From positions 1,922,001 to 1,986,000 of the forward strand of contig CBDDBR010000011.1 in the NCBI GenBank assembly GCA_965225895.1: 64,000 bases of DNA. The letters run 5' to 3'. Shown here piece after piece: positions 18,254 through 27,696 of the stretch. A model generated the notes under the pieces. That model worked only from the letters and a program-made list of their open reading frames with translations. It was not told where the DNA came from and did no database searches. Both the position numbers and the translations under genes were made by a program. The stretch comes from Endobugula sp965225895. Lineage in GTDB: Bacteria; Pseudomonadota; Gammaproteobacteria; Pseudomonadales; Cellvibrionaceae. How positions within the stretch are numbered: the stretch's first letter is position 1; each line of letters starts with the position of its first letter.

Positions 18254-19324
18254 ATGAAACCAAATTCGCCTCAACAAAAAGCAATCGCACCTAAAATTCT
18301 CATCATAGGCCCATCATGGGTAGGCGATATGGTCATGGCGCAATCGCTGTTTATTACATTAAAACAGCAACATCCCGACACGATTATCGATGTACTCGCG
18401 CCCGCATGGAGTTGCCCCATTATTGAGCGTATGCCTGAGGTTAATCGTGCAATAGATATGCCCTTAGGGCATGGGCGTTTCGGCCTCAAAGAACGCAAAA
18501 TTTTAGGTCACACATTACGCAAAGAACACTACACCCAATCAATAGCGCTGCCTAATTCATGGAAGTCGGCCTTAATCCCTTGGTTCGCAAATATTCCTGT
18601 ACGTACAGGCTGGAAAGGTGAGGCGCGCTACTTTCTATTAAATGATTTACGTACACTCAACAAAAGCGCACTGCCATTCATGGTACAGCGCTTTGTGGCA
18701 CTCGCGCACCCCAAAGACAACATGGATACTAGCAGTATTGCCATTGAGCGCTGCCCCGCACCCGCTTTAGTCGCTAATACACAAAGGCTGCCTCAATTAC
18801 TCGAAAAATTTTCGTTATCCACAGAAAAGCCTATTCTTATTGTATGCCCGGGCGCAGAGTTTGGCCCAGCTAAACAATGGCCAGCCGAACACTACAGCGC
18901 TACCGCAAATACGATGATTAAGAAAGGTTATCAAGTTTGGGTTATGGGCTCTAAAGGCGATATCGAAATCGCCGAAAGTATTGCCAAGCAAACCCACCAC
19001 AATGCAGGCGCTGACATAATTAATTTGTGCGGAAAGACCAGTTTAGAAGAAGCAATAGATCTAATGTCAGCGGCTACGCATGTCGTATCCAACGATTCTG
19101 GGCTTATGCATATCGCATCGGCGCTCAATAAACCGCTAACCGCACTATATGGCGCGACATCGCCAGAATTCACTCCCCCACTCTCAGCCAATGCACAGAT
19201 CATTGCAACAGATGTGGATTGCGGCCCCTGTTTTCAACGTACATGCCCCGAGGGGCACCATAAGTGTATGCAAAACCTCTCGCCTGAACAGGTTTTAAGC
19301 AGTATACCGACTAACGCTCACTAA
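18254..19324 (+). CDS. waaF: ADP-heptose:LPS heptosyltransferase II
   Basis: GT9 enzyme that adds the second heptose to the inner core. The N-terminal ILIIGPSWVGDMVMAQSL is diagnostic of WaaF; CPGAEFGPAKQWPAEHY, SNDSGLMHIASAL and ALYGATSPEFTPPL match the donor-binding half; the C-terminus has the CGPCFQRTCPEGHHKCM cysteine-rich segment found in WaaF. Length 356 from ATG 18254 (E. coli 348); an in-frame TTG at 18200 would add a non-conserved extension. Its 3' end is 14 bp from the convergent GT4 gene. Confidence 0.96.
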   Translation: MKPNSPQQKAIAPKILIIGPSWVGDMVMAQSLFITLKQQHPDTIIDVLAPAWSCPIIERMPEVNRAIDMPLGHGRFGLKERKILGHTLRKEHYTQSIALPNSWKSALIPWFANIPVRTGWKGEARYFLLNDLRTLNKSALPFMVQRFVALAHPKDNMDTSSIAIERCPAPALVANTQRLPQLLEKFSLSTEKPILIVCPGAEFGPAKQWPAEHYSATANTMIKKGYQVWVMGSKGDIEIAESIAKQTHHNAGADIINLCGKTSLEEAIDLMSAATHVVSNDSGLMHIASALNKPLTALYGATSPEFTPPLSANAQIIATDVDCGPCFQRTCPEGHHKCMQNLSPEQVLSSIPTNAH

Positions 19325-19338
19325 AAAACCACAAGAAA

Positions 19339-20424
19339 CTAGGCACCCATCGTTTGCGACAATTCTTGATAGAGCTGTATATGCTGGCGAGCCAATGCAT
19401 CCCACGACAAGTTCATTGAACTTACCACTGGTGGCTTCTGTAACAGAGAAGCACAAGCATTTACCCACACTGAAATATCGGGCTGCTCCAATAATAATGG
19501 GCACACAATCCCTTGCTCTTTAGTGACTAAAGCCGCAACACCACAATGTTCCGAGACCACAACAGGGATATTCGCTGCATTTGCCTCGGCAATCGCCATT
19601 CCAAAAGGCTCTGATCTTGCTGGATGCAACAGTAAATCAATAGCCCCCAAAAATGCGTTAGGATCATTAACCCACCCAGACAGCGTATAAGTATCTTGTG
19701 GCCATCCAGTAAATAAATGGGCTATTTCATCAGGGTCACACCCCGCCACTATAAAATGTATATTAGGTATTAACCCACGTAAATCTAGCAGTATCTGACA
19801 AGCAATATCCAATCCTTTACGCTTCCATTCTCGCCCCAAAAAACCAACGGTCACTCCAGTAGATTGACGTTTAATGTCAGAAAAGTGCGCGGCAACACCT
19901 GGGTATGCAGGCGGCATTACCTTAGGCTTTACATCTGGGTAAAAACGTATTAACTGCTCTGCAATAAGCGGAGAATTAGGCAATACCGCTTTTACATTAC
20001 ACGCCAGTAGTTCTCTTTTTTCCAAATAGCTCCACATATGAATCCGTGGCGACAAAAAGTCTAAAAAACGACATTTGCGATTTAAGAATGGCGGGCCATG
20101 AAAAGTGGTCACTTGATGAGAAGATGAACGCTCATGACTATGTACAATCGCCCCTTCACATGGCGTACTTAACAAATAATTTGATACTCGACGAGAAAAG
20201 CCCCACTGTGCCAACCACCTTGGCTTACTATATGCATTACCCAACTCTACAACTTTTAGAGAATCTATAGGGTGTATATCATCAAGTACCCCATAAGATT
20301 TTTCGCATAAAATCAATATACGTTGGCCTTGGTGAGCTAAAGATTGCGTGAGTTCATAGACATAGTTTTCCATACCCCCAACTGAGCCATACCGACGAAC
20401 AATGTGTATAGAAAATGTTTTCAC
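19339..20424 (-). CDS. Glycosyltransferase family 4 (LPS core, specificity unknown)
   Basis: Retaining GT-B glycosyltransferase, probably adding a core sugar. An N-terminal acceptor domain (RYGSVGGMENYVYEL) leads to the donor domain with GFLGREWKRKGLDIA, GWVNDPNAFLGAIDLLLHPARSEPFGMAIAEANA (the E-x7-E pair) and VVVSEHCGVA. It begins with GTG at 20424, with TAGG six bases upstream. Length 361. It is not an obvious WaaG by its N-terminus. Last gene of a leftward set of three glycosyltransferase genes with gaps of 7 bp and an 11-bp overlap, so clearly an operon. Confidence 0.88.
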   Translation of the reverse strand: MKTFSIHIVRRYGSVGGMENYVYELTQSLAHQGQRILILCEKSYGVLDDIHPIDSLKVVELGNAYSKPRWLAQWGFSRRVSNYLLSTPCEGAIVHSHERSSSHQVTTFHGPPFLNRKCRFLDFLSPRIHMWSYLEKRELLACNVKAVLPNSPLIAEQLIRFYPDVKPKVMPPAYPGVAAHFSDIKRQSTGVTVGFLGREWKRKGLDIACQILLDLRGLIPNIHFIVAGCDPDEIAHLFTGWPQDTYTLSGWVNDPNAFLGAIDLLLHPARSEPFGMAIAEANAANIPVVVSEHCGVAALVTKEQGIVCPLLLEQPDISVWVNACASLLQKPPVVSSMNLSWDALARQHIQLYQELSQTMGA

Positions 20425-20431
20425 CTAAGGC

Positions 20432-21238
20432 CTACGCTATATATTTATCAATACCATTAACACACCATGTTTGCTTACGTTGCAAACATTGTTCTAGTAA
20501 AACATCGTTTTCGGACAAACGATCACGAGAATTGTCATCATGGTACAAGTGATACGCATTCGCCATGCATTTAAGGCGTAAGCGTTGTCGTTTAGCATGA
20601 AATAGTCTCGCAACTAAATCGCTATCTTCTCGCCCCCATCCAACAAAATCTTCATTAAAACCATTAATACTTAATATATCTTTTCTCCAAGCAGAAAAAT
20701 TACACGTTTTAGTCGAGCGTAAATCGCAATCAACTCGACTTAAAAAACGGCTTAATAATGGGGAATTCAGTGTATTAATACGATTGCTGATGCCCGAGGA
20801 AAAAAAACGCAATGGGTAATGGCGAGGTAGCTGCCTACCGTCCAAAATACTTGCTGCTAATTTTGGAGAAGTAATGACACGCGAACCCTGTATAAAAAAA
20901 CCTGATTTTGCAGCACGTATATGATCCTGAATAAATTGAGGGTGCAAAAGCATATCACCATCAATCATAATCACATAATCCGCTGTCATACGAGCAATTG
21001 CTTGATTCCTAATTGCCGCTGCACGAAAGCCTTGATCCTCTTGCCAGCAATGAATTAAAGGCACGGGAAATATTGCTTGGTATCTTTCTATTAATTCCGC
21101 CGTATCTTGATTGGAGCCATCATCGGCCACAACCACCTCTTTAGGCAAATACGTTTGCGTCAAAACACTCTCTAAAACTTTAGATAAAGCCTCTTTCCAG
21201 TTATAGGTAGTAATAAGCAGTGAAGCGCTATTTTTCAT
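20432..21238 (-). CDS. Glycosyltransferase family 2 with galactosyltransferase-like C-terminus
   Basis: GT-A fold transferase: SLLITTYNWKEALSKVLES, VVVADDGSNQDT, and the metal-binding MIDGDMLLHPQFI, followed by FVGWGREDSDLVARLF, a C-terminal segment seen in GT7/GT2 proteins that contacts the acceptor. Length 268 from ATG 21238, which overlaps the upstream waaE-like gene by 11 bp and points to translational coupling; the longer frame to 21274 would lie inside that gene. Likely an LPS-core or surface-glycan transferase; sugar not predictable. Confidence 0.88.
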   Translation of the reverse strand: MKNSASLLITTYNWKEALSKVLESVLTQTYLPKEVVVADDGSNQDTAELIERYQAIFPVPLIHCWQEDQGFRAAAIRNQAIARMTADYVIMIDGDMLLHPQFIQDHIRAAKSGFFIQGSRVITSPKLAASILDGRQLPRHYPLRFFSSGISNRINTLNSPLLSRFLSRVDCDLRSTKTCNFSAWRKDILSINGFNEDFVGWGREDSDLVARLFHAKRQRLRLKCMANAYHLYHDDNSRDRLSENDVLLEQCLQRKQTWCVNGIDKYIA

Positions 21239-21992
21239 TATATTTGTTCTGGTACTGTCTAAGCCAAAGGTCAAAGTATTTAAGACTTGTTGTATAGCCC
21301 GTTAAAAACGCCAATATAAAACCATGACGGCCATCTAAAAATCCCAGCCTTAGTATATACATACGCAAAAATGCAAAAAAACCATGCAGCAGGGCAATCA
21401 TAACATTCGATTTTCTCTTTCCCTCTCGCTGGTCAGCCCAAGATTTAAGGTAGCCACTGACTTTTCTATTGTAATCATACAAATTGTCATAGGTATAATG
21501 TAATAATCGCCCCTTTAAGCGCTTAACTTTAAAGCCCTCAACAATAAGGCTTTCATGTACAAGCGAGTCACAATAAGTCGTCTTCTTTCTTGGGTAGAGC
21601 CTACAAACTCTATCTGGATTCCAGCCGCTATAGCGAATAAAAGCACCAAACGCCCAATTTTTCCTATTTATGGCATAAACAGCGGTTTGATCATTTCGCT
21701 TCACTGCAGCTAATACGTCTTGTGCCAATTCAGGCGTAACTACCTCATCTGCATCAATAGCTAAAACCCATTCACATGTCGCATACTGCTGAGCTAACTG
21801 CCTTTGCTTACCGAAACCAGGCCAGTCTGTATTTATATAGATTTTGTCTGTATATTCTTTCGCTAAAGTCAGTGTTGCATCGGTACTTCCAGAATCCACA
21901 ATCACAATTTCTGTCGCCCAAGACAAGCTTTCAAGACAATCTTTTAATCTATTCTCTTCATTTTTTACTATTAGGACGATACTTACATTCAT
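21228..21992 (-). CDS. waaE: WaaE/KdtX-type glycosyltransferase family 2
   Basis: Inner-core beta-glycosyltransferase; characterised WaaE adds beta-1,4-glucose to heptose I. Features: SIVLIVKNEENRLKDCLESLSW, IVIVDSGSTDAT, DWPGFGKQRQLA, IDADEVVTPEL (DxD), RVCRLYPRKKT, and a hydrophobic membrane-associated C-terminus (MIALLHGFFAFLRMYILRLGFLDG in pieces). Length 254, usual for the family. Start ATG at 21992. First gene of the leftward GT operon; 254 bp of AT-rich DNA separate it from the divergent GT25 gene. Symbol is by similarity; the exact linkage is inferred. Confidence 0.85.
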   Translation of the reverse strand: MNVSIVLIVKNEENRLKDCLESLSWATEIVIVDSGSTDATLTLAKEYTDKIYINTDWPGFGKQRQLAQQYATCEWVLAIDADEVVTPELAQDVLAAVKRNDQTAVYAINRKNWAFGAFIRYSGWNPDRVCRLYPRKKTTYCDSLVHESLIVEGFKVKRLKGRLLHYTYDNLYDYNRKVSGYLKSWADQREGKRKSNVMIALLHGFFAFLRMYILRLGFLDGRHGFILAFLTGYTTSLKYFDLWLRQYQNKYNEK

Positions 21993-22246
21993 TTAATGAT
22001 CCACTAACATATTATAACTATACAATCAGCACAGTTTATTAAACGACCTAATTTAAGTCCAATCAATTCATCCGTAAGCGAGAGAATATGGACAAATATC
22101 ATGTAAATGGTTAGAATTGCGGCAGTTTTCAGCTATTTATTTTGCAAAAATCTCAAAAAATAAATTCACTGTTAATATAGCATTTAGATACCTACAGAAC
22201 GACCATCCAATCCACTAGAAAAGAAATACATCCTTTGAAAAACGCA

Positions 22247-22987
22247 ATGACACACAACACTTTAGCTTTACAAGGAATCGACAAAGTTTACGTGTTAAGC
22301 GTTAAAACTTTTGAAGACAGAATCACTCACATCAGTAATGAATTAGCAAAACACCAGATTGATTTTGAATTTATCTTTGATCATGACGTAGATGATATAA
22401 AAGAAAGTGATCTCGCTATTTTTGCACCTAGCAATATGCAGCTGGCTCATCAATCTCTAGTATTGAAAAACATACGTACCTGGGAAAAAATCACAAAAGA
22501 AAATATTGGCAAAGCACTTATTTTAGAGGACGATGCCATTCTTAACGAAGACTTCCGCGAAGAAGTCACAAAAATTGTACAACATACCAAAGTACTGCCC
22601 CCAGGATACCTAATTTTTCTAGGCGGTGCTGATACAAAACTTCCAGCGGAATTTCTAGGCTATCCAGAACCGCTCGTTCCTAGAAGAATGACCACTGCCG
22701 ACGGATTTATAATAGACAATCATATGGCAAAAAAACGCCTAGAATGGCTACAAGAAAACCTCATCGTTTTACCCGCCGATGGTCTAATGTGTAAGATTGA
22801 CAGTGATTTGAATTTACCTCACTACTGGCCCAAAAAATCTATCGTGCAGCAAGCGAGCTGCACTGGTCAATTCAAAACCACTCTAGATGACTCACGATCA
22901 AAACATAGCCTAACTTATATCAAATTACGCTATCACTGGCATAAGTTTAAAAATCAATCGTTTAAACGATGGATTAAAAAGGTATAA
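22247..22987 (+). CDS. Glycosyltransferase family 25 (LPS)
   Basis: LPS glycosyltransferase of the GT25 type (LpsA/Lex-1 group). Evidence: N-terminal DKVYVLSVKTFEDRITHI, the IGKALILEDDAILNEDF acidic motif near residues 85-100, YLIFLGGA and ADGLMCKI. A basic C-terminus (HWHKFKNQSFKRWIKK) suggests membrane contact. ATG 22247 gives 246 residues; the in-frame TTG 22235 is an alternative, and neither has a strong Shine-Dalgarno. Two bases separate its stop from the waaL start, so it heads a four-gene operon. Its DNA is more AT-rich than the neighbouring core genes. Confidence 0.85.
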   Translation: MTHNTLALQGIDKVYVLSVKTFEDRITHISNELAKHQIDFEFIFDHDVDDIKESDLAIFAPSNMQLAHQSLVLKNIRTWEKITKENIGKALILEDDAILNEDFREEVTKIVQHTKVLPPGYLIFLGGADTKLPAEFLGYPEPLVPRRMTTADGFIIDNHMAKKRLEWLQENLIVLPADGLMCKIDSDLNLPHYWPKKSIVQQASCTGQFKTTLDDSRSKHSLTYIKLRYHWHKFKNQSFKRWIKKV

Positions 22988-22989
22988 AC

Positions 22990-24207
22990 ATGGAAGATTA
23001 TAAAAGAGAAAAAAATTGGTGCGTTTGTTATGCAACCATTATTATATTTATATTGCCTGCATCTATTGTTATATCTCCTTCACTAACTGCATTCTTTGAA
23101 ATATTACTCTATGGCTTATTTTTAAGCTCTACAGAATTAAGAAAACGATTTATTGAAAGCCTACAACAACCCATCGTTATATTTGGAGGTATTTTCTTTT
23201 TATTTCTTGCCGCATCTAGCTTATGGAGTAGCGCTTCGGAAGATACTATTTTAGAGCACTTAAGAAGTTGGCGAAAAATATTACTCTTACCAATTGCCAT
23301 TTCTTTAATAAATAACAATTTCTTAAAAACTCGATTTTTGTATTACTTTACAGGTTTAATTGGCGCCTACGCTTTAATCTCTTGGATATTTTACCTAACA
23401 AACTTTGACCTCTATAAAGACCCAGAATCACTCTTAAGAAACCACACAACCCAAGGCATAATTTTTTTTACAGCGGCTTTTACTTGTGTTTTTTTATTAA
23501 GCTATAAAAAAAATATACTCCGCACCACTAAAATCGTATTAACCTTAATCGCTTTAATAATTTTCACCAACTGTTTTGTTATTTCAACATCACGTAGTGG
23601 CTACATCATTGGCATTATACTTATAATATGCTTCGGTTTTTATTCCAACAGAAGAACAGCAATTATATTAATACCGGCATTACTCACTGCAAGCATTGCT
23701 ATTCTTTATATATCTCCTACTCCATATAAACAGATAAATAAAGTCTGGCAAGAAATTAAAAATGCAGATAACTCCGAACATCTTACATCAGGTGGCGCAA
23801 GAGTTACCTTTATAAAAAACACAATACCAATTATTCTTAAAGCTCCAATCGCAGGCCATGGCTTAAAAAGTATGCCTATTGAATATGCCAAACAAGTAAA
23901 AAACATACAGGGCTGGAAAAGCATCATAACTAGCGATCCTCACAATCAATATATATTAATCCTAGCGGAACAAGGTATCATTGGCCTACTTCTATTTTTT
24001 GGTTTTATTATCGCGTGTTTTTATCAAAAAGCAGAGCCTTTTTATAAGTATATAGGCCTTTCTGTATTGCTAGGCTGGATGACCACCTCTTTATTTAATG
24101 GGCACTTTTCTGCATCTGTTGAAGGAAAGTTTATATTCCTATGGTGTGGCGCTATGCTTTCAGCACAACTGCCGCGCCATAAAGCAGAAAAGAAAATAGC
24201 CCCATGA
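22990..24207 (+). CDS. waaL: O-antigen ligase family protein
   Basis: Polytopic inner-membrane protein, about 11-12 membrane segments, that transfers undecaprenyl-linked O-polysaccharide to lipid A-core on the periplasmic side. The Wzy_C/O-antigen-ligase signature is present: TSRSGYI near residue 200, a large periplasmic loop (about 240-315) with PIAGHGLKS and the catalytic-type histidine in SDPHNQYILILAEQG near residue 318. Sequence of these proteins varies greatly, so WaaL versus another polymerase-like ligase is judged from the core-biosynthesis context. No wzx/wzy/wzz genes are in the window. Base composition is noticeably AT-rich. Its stop overlaps the next start (ATGA, 24204-24207). Confidence 0.82.
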   Translation: MEDYKREKNWCVCYATIIIFILPASIVISPSLTAFFEILLYGLFLSSTELRKRFIESLQQPIVIFGGIFFLFLAASSLWSSASEDTILEHLRSWRKILLLPIAISLINNNFLKTRFLYYFTGLIGAYALISWIFYLTNFDLYKDPESLLRNHTTQGIIFFTAAFTCVFLLSYKKNILRTTKIVLTLIALIIFTNCFVISTSRSGYIIGIILIICFGFYSNRRTAIILIPALLTASIAILYISPTPYKQINKVWQEIKNADNSEHLTSGGARVTFIKNTIPIILKAPIAGHGLKSMPIEYAKQVKNIQGWKSIITSDPHNQYILILAEQGIIGLLLFFGFIIACFYQKAEPFYKYIGLSVLLGWMTTSLFNGHFSASVEGKFIFLWCGAMLSAQLPRHKAEKKIAP

Positions 24208-25421
24208 AAAAAATAAATACCGACATCATCATCATAGGCGCTGGCATTGCTGGTTTATGGTTGCATCATCGTTTAAATGATATGGGGTATCATGCGGTGT
24301 TAATTGAAAAAAATGCTTTGGGTGTGGGCCAAACATTAAGCTCTCAGGGCATTATTCATGGTGGGGCAAAATATACATTGCACGGTATATTATCTAACGC
24401 TGCGTCGGCGATTGCCGAGATGCCTTCGCGCTGGATATCATGCTTAGAGGGGCGTGGTGACATTGACTTATCAAACACTCAGATATTAAGTCATCATCAA
24501 TGCATGTGGTCAACGCAAGATTTATCATCGAAAATCACATCATTTTTTTCTAGCAAAGCATTAAATGGCAAAATAAAACCGCTCAAACAGCAGCAATACC
24601 CAGATTTTTTTAAGGATCGCGCATTTAAAGGCAAACTATATCAGCTTAATGAACCTGTATTAGATGTACCATCACTGGTCGAGAACTTGTCGCTCAAGTG
24701 GCGTCATCGCATGTTACATTTATCAGAAGGCTACCACTTTACTCATCATCCAGATCAACGCATTCAGTCATTAATCACTGAGGATGGCCTATCCATTACA
24801 GCAAACGAATATATTTTGACCAGCGGCGAAGGCAATGAAGCTTTGCTTTCTCAACTTCCTATTCACACACCGAGTATGCAACGTCGCCCATTACAAATGG
24901 TCTTAGCGAAAGGTAAACATTTACCGTCACTATATGCTCATTGTGTTGGCGCCAGTACAAAACCAATCGCTACGATTAGCACGCACTCTCACCCCGATGG
25001 CGATACCGTTTGGTATATAGGTGGAAATATTGCCGAGGAAGGCGCAGGTGTGAACAGCCAACAATTAATAGCCGATACACGTAATACCTTAAATAAAATA
25101 TTACCTTGGGCAAATTTAGAAAATACACAGTGGGCGACGCATACAGTGAATCGTGCAGAACCCGAGCAAAAAAATCTATTACGCCCCGACACGGCATTTT
25201 TAGAATCAACCCATAACTTACACATCGGCTGGCCAACAAAATTAGCGCTTACCCCCAACTTATCGGATAAAGTCATACAAACCCTATCCGATAACAATAC
25301 CATTAAAAGCCCCCACCAAACACAAGAAGACAACGATGCATTACTTCACACCCTAATGAAGACACATTCGGTGGCAATATCAAAAACGCTATGGGAGCGC
25401 GCATTTCATGCAAAAAATTAA
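24204..25421 (+). CDS. FAD-dependent oxidoreductase (DAO-like)
   Basis: Flavoprotein of 405 residues. The N-terminal dinucleotide-binding motif (IIIIGAGIAGLWLHHRL, residues 9-25) and the E-x7-SSQG-x2-HGG stretch (TLSSQGIIHGGAKYT) are typical of the D-amino-acid oxidase / glycerol-3-phosphate dehydrogenase superfamily; a C-terminal TVNRAEPEQKN precedes a final FAD-contact segment (HIGWPTKLALTPNL). Substrate is not recognisable. Its ATG overlaps the waaL stop by 4 bp and its end overlaps the aldo/keto reductase gene by 14 bp, so the three are translationally linked. Codon usage returns to that of the surrounding genome, unlike waaL. A role in sugar or lipid-linked sugar metabolism is only an inference from position. 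Confidence 0.8.
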   Translation: MKKINTDIIIIGAGIAGLWLHHRLNDMGYHAVLIEKNALGVGQTLSSQGIIHGGAKYTLHGILSNAASAIAEMPSRWISCLEGRGDIDLSNTQILSHHQCMWSTQDLSSKITSFFSSKALNGKIKPLKQQQYPDFFKDRAFKGKLYQLNEPVLDVPSLVENLSLKWRHRMLHLSEGYHFTHHPDQRIQSLITEDGLSITANEYILTSGEGNEALLSQLPIHTPSMQRRPLQMVLAKGKHLPSLYAHCVGASTKPIATISTHSHPDGDTVWYIGGNIAEEGAGVNSQQLIADTRNTLNKILPWANLENTQWATHTVNRAEPEQKNLLRPDTAFLESTHNLHIGWPTKLALTPNLSDKVIQTLSDNNTIKSPHQTQEDNDALLHTLMKTHSVAISKTLWERAFHAKN

Positions 25422-26211
25422 GATTGGCCATTCAAATATACACGTCAGCATTATAGGCTTAGGCACCGTTAAATTCGGTCGCAACACAGCAGTTAAATAT
25501 CCTCACGCATTTGCTATTCCCAACGATAATGAAGCACTAAATATTCTTAATAGCGCAGCAGAATGCGGCATTAATATCATTGATACAGCGCCTGCCTACG
25601 GCAATAGTGAAGAACGATTAGGTGCACTACTCAAGAAAACACAGCATGAATGGATTGTTTCTACCAAAGTGGGAGAAATATTTAATGCTGCAACAGGCGA
25701 ATCCAGTTACCAATTTAACCCTGAGTATATTCAACAAAGTGTTGAAAATAGTTTACGAAAATTACAAAGAGATCAACTGGATATTGTACTGGTTCATTCA
25801 AACGGTGAAGACGAGAAAATTATTCGCGAGCATGGCGCATTAGACACACTGCAACACCTCAAACAAAAAGGTCTTATTCGTGCAACAGGAATGTCAACAA
25901 AGACTATTAATGGTGGTATCTTAGCCGCACAACATTCGGATATTGTCATGGTGACACACAACATTGCCTATCAGGAAGAACTAGCCGTTATTGATTATGC
26001 GCATCAACACAACAAGGGTATTTTTATTAAAAAAGCATTAGCCAGTGGCCATAGCACCCAAAATACTCACGAAGATAATGTCACACAAAGCTTTGATTGT
26101 ATTTATCAACATGCGGGCGTAAGCAGTATTATTTTAGGCTCAATCAACCCCACACACATTCAAGAAAACGCCCAAAAAGCCATTGCGTCTTTCAAGCGGT
26201 ATCATCCATAA
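25408..26211 (+). CDS. Aldo/keto reductase
   Basis: NAD(P)H-dependent (alpha/beta)8-barrel reductase of 267 residues. The catalytic tetrad is visible: Asp and Tyr in IIDTAPAYGNSEERLG (about residues 52-67), Lys in VSTKVGE (about 84), and His in LVHSNGED (about 131). The C-terminal SSIILGSINPTHIQEN is the cofactor-binding end. Shorter than many family members. It is the last gene of the GT25-waaL-FAD-AKR operon. The convergent hldE ends 34 bp away. Natural substrate unknown. Confidence 0.9.
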   Translation: MQKIKIGHSNIHVSIIGLGTVKFGRNTAVKYPHAFAIPNDNEALNILNSAAECGINIIDTAPAYGNSEERLGALLKKTQHEWIVSTKVGEIFNAATGESSYQFNPEYIQQSVENSLRKLQRDQLDIVLVHSNGEDEKIIREHGALDTLQHLKQKGLIRATGMSTKTINGGILAAQHSDIVMVTHNIAYQEELAVIDYAHQHNKGIFIKKALASGHSTQNTHEDNVTQSFDCIYQHAGVSSIILGSINPTHIQENAQKAIASFKRYHP

Positions 26212-26245
26212 AAAGACAATATCGCTATCATCACTATATTTAATC

Positions 26246-27676
26246 TTATTCAGAACGAGCTTTTTCAATAATTTTAGTGGTAGAGCAATCAGGCACCATA
26301 GACATTACTTTCACTTCACCGCCATAAGCATAAACAATGTCTTTGCCTACCACCTGGTCTTCAGAATAATCACCGCCCTTCACTAATAATGAAGGCTGTA
26401 ATTGCTCTAACAATGCCTCGGGAGTATCACCACTAAAACTGGTCACCCAATCAACACTTTCTAATCCTTGCAATACCGCTAAACGTCGATCCAGTGAATT
26501 AATAGGCCGACCCACTCCTTTCAATTTAGTAACCGAATCATCACTATTAATCGCTACGATAAGACGATCGCCTAAAGCTCGCGCCTGCTGTAAATAAGTC
26601 ACATGCCCTGCATGTAAAATATCAAAACAGCCATTGGTAAAAACTACTTTTTCACCGCGTTGCTTGGCGAGACGTACAGCCAAGGCTAACTGCTCATTAC
26701 TCAGCGAACCACTGCTTTGATGATATTTATGAAATTCTAATTCTAGTTCAGGCGCTGTAATCGCGGTTGTTCCCACCTTACCCACGACAATACTGGCAGC
26801 AATATTAGATAAGGTCACCGACATTTCTAAATCCATGCCTGCCGCCAATGATGCCGCTATAGTCGCAATCACTGTATCGCCAGCACCAGTAACATCAGCT
26901 ACTTCTTTTGTAATTGCTGGCAAATGGAACGCATCTTTTCCTGAGCGAAATAATGTCATTCCTTTTTCACTGCGTGTAACTAATAACGCTTTAATATTTA
27001 ATTTACTGATAAGCCGCTGAGCTTTTTCTTCCATTTCACTTTCTGTTTCTACTGGCCCGACCACCGCTAAAAATTCGGACAAGTTTGGCGTTAACAAATC
27101 AGCACACGTATATTTAGAAAAGTCCGTACCTTTAGGATCAACAATCACGGGAATATCTCGTTCCATGCCATATCGAATGACTTTTTGGCAGTTACTGAGT
27201 GTTCCTTTGTTATAATCCGATAATACAATGACCTTAGCATCGGATAAAAATGATTGTGCTGCCGACCATACTTGCGGCCATTCTTTGCTTGAAAACGTCT
27301 CTTCAAAATCCATTCGCAACAACTGTTGCTGCCCGCCCATCACTCGCGTTTTAACAATAGTATCGCCCGCCGAATGAAAACAACAATTCACATCTATCGA
27401 TGTTAATTGTATTAATAATTGCTGGCCATCATTATCATCACCAACAATACCTGTCAGGCTAGCACTCGCGCCCAATGAAGATAAGTTCACGGCTACGTTA
27501 GCCGCACCACCCGGCAATTGCTCCTCTCGCTTAACATTCACAATGGGCACAGGGGCTTCTGGAGAAATACGAGACACATCGCCGTAAAAATAACGATCTA
27601 ACATGATGTCGCCAATAACAGCCACATGACTACCGTGATATTCAGGAAATACTTTTGCCATAATTTTTCTCGTCAT
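26246..27676 (-). CDS. hldE: Bifunctional heptose 7-phosphate kinase / heptose 1-phosphate adenylyltransferase
   Basis: Makes ADP-D-glycero-beta-D-manno-heptose in two of its steps. The N-terminal ribokinase-like domain (about 1-325) has GDIMLDRYFYGDVSRISPEAPVP-type sequence, GGAANVAVNL, and the catalytic DVTGAGDT near residue 262; the C-terminal nucleotidyltransferase domain has FTNGCFDILHAGHVTYL with the HxGH motif near residue 357, and LKGVGRPIN. Length 476 (E. coli 477). ATG 27676 has AGAGAG upstream; ATG 27661 is also possible. Last gene of the gmhA-hldE operon. Confidence 0.97.
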   Translation of the reverse strand: MTRKIMAKVFPEYHGSHVAVIGDIMLDRYFYGDVSRISPEAPVPIVNVKREEQLPGGAANVAVNLSSLGASASLTGIVGDDNDGQQLLIQLTSIDVNCCFHSAGDTIVKTRVMGGQQQLLRMDFEETFSSKEWPQVWSAAQSFLSDAKVIVLSDYNKGTLSNCQKVIRYGMERDIPVIVDPKGTDFSKYTCADLLTPNLSEFLAVVGPVETESEMEEKAQRLISKLNIKALLVTRSEKGMTLFRSGKDAFHLPAITKEVADVTGAGDTVIATIAASLAAGMDLEMSVTLSNIAASIVVGKVGTTAITAPELELEFHKYHQSSGSLSNEQLALAVRLAKQRGEKVVFTNGCFDILHAGHVTYLQQARALGDRLIVAINSDDSVTKLKGVGRPINSLDRRLAVLQGLESVDWVTSFSGDTPEALLEQLQPSLLVKGGDYSEDQVVGKDIVYAYGGEVKVMSMVPDCSTTKIIEKARSE

Positions 27677-27696
27677 ACTCTCTTATAACATCTGCT

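Noticed and set aside
24989..25333. 114-codon frame opposite the FAD oxidoreductase
   Set aside because: Antisense shadow with cysteine- and valine-rich, unstructured composition; no support.
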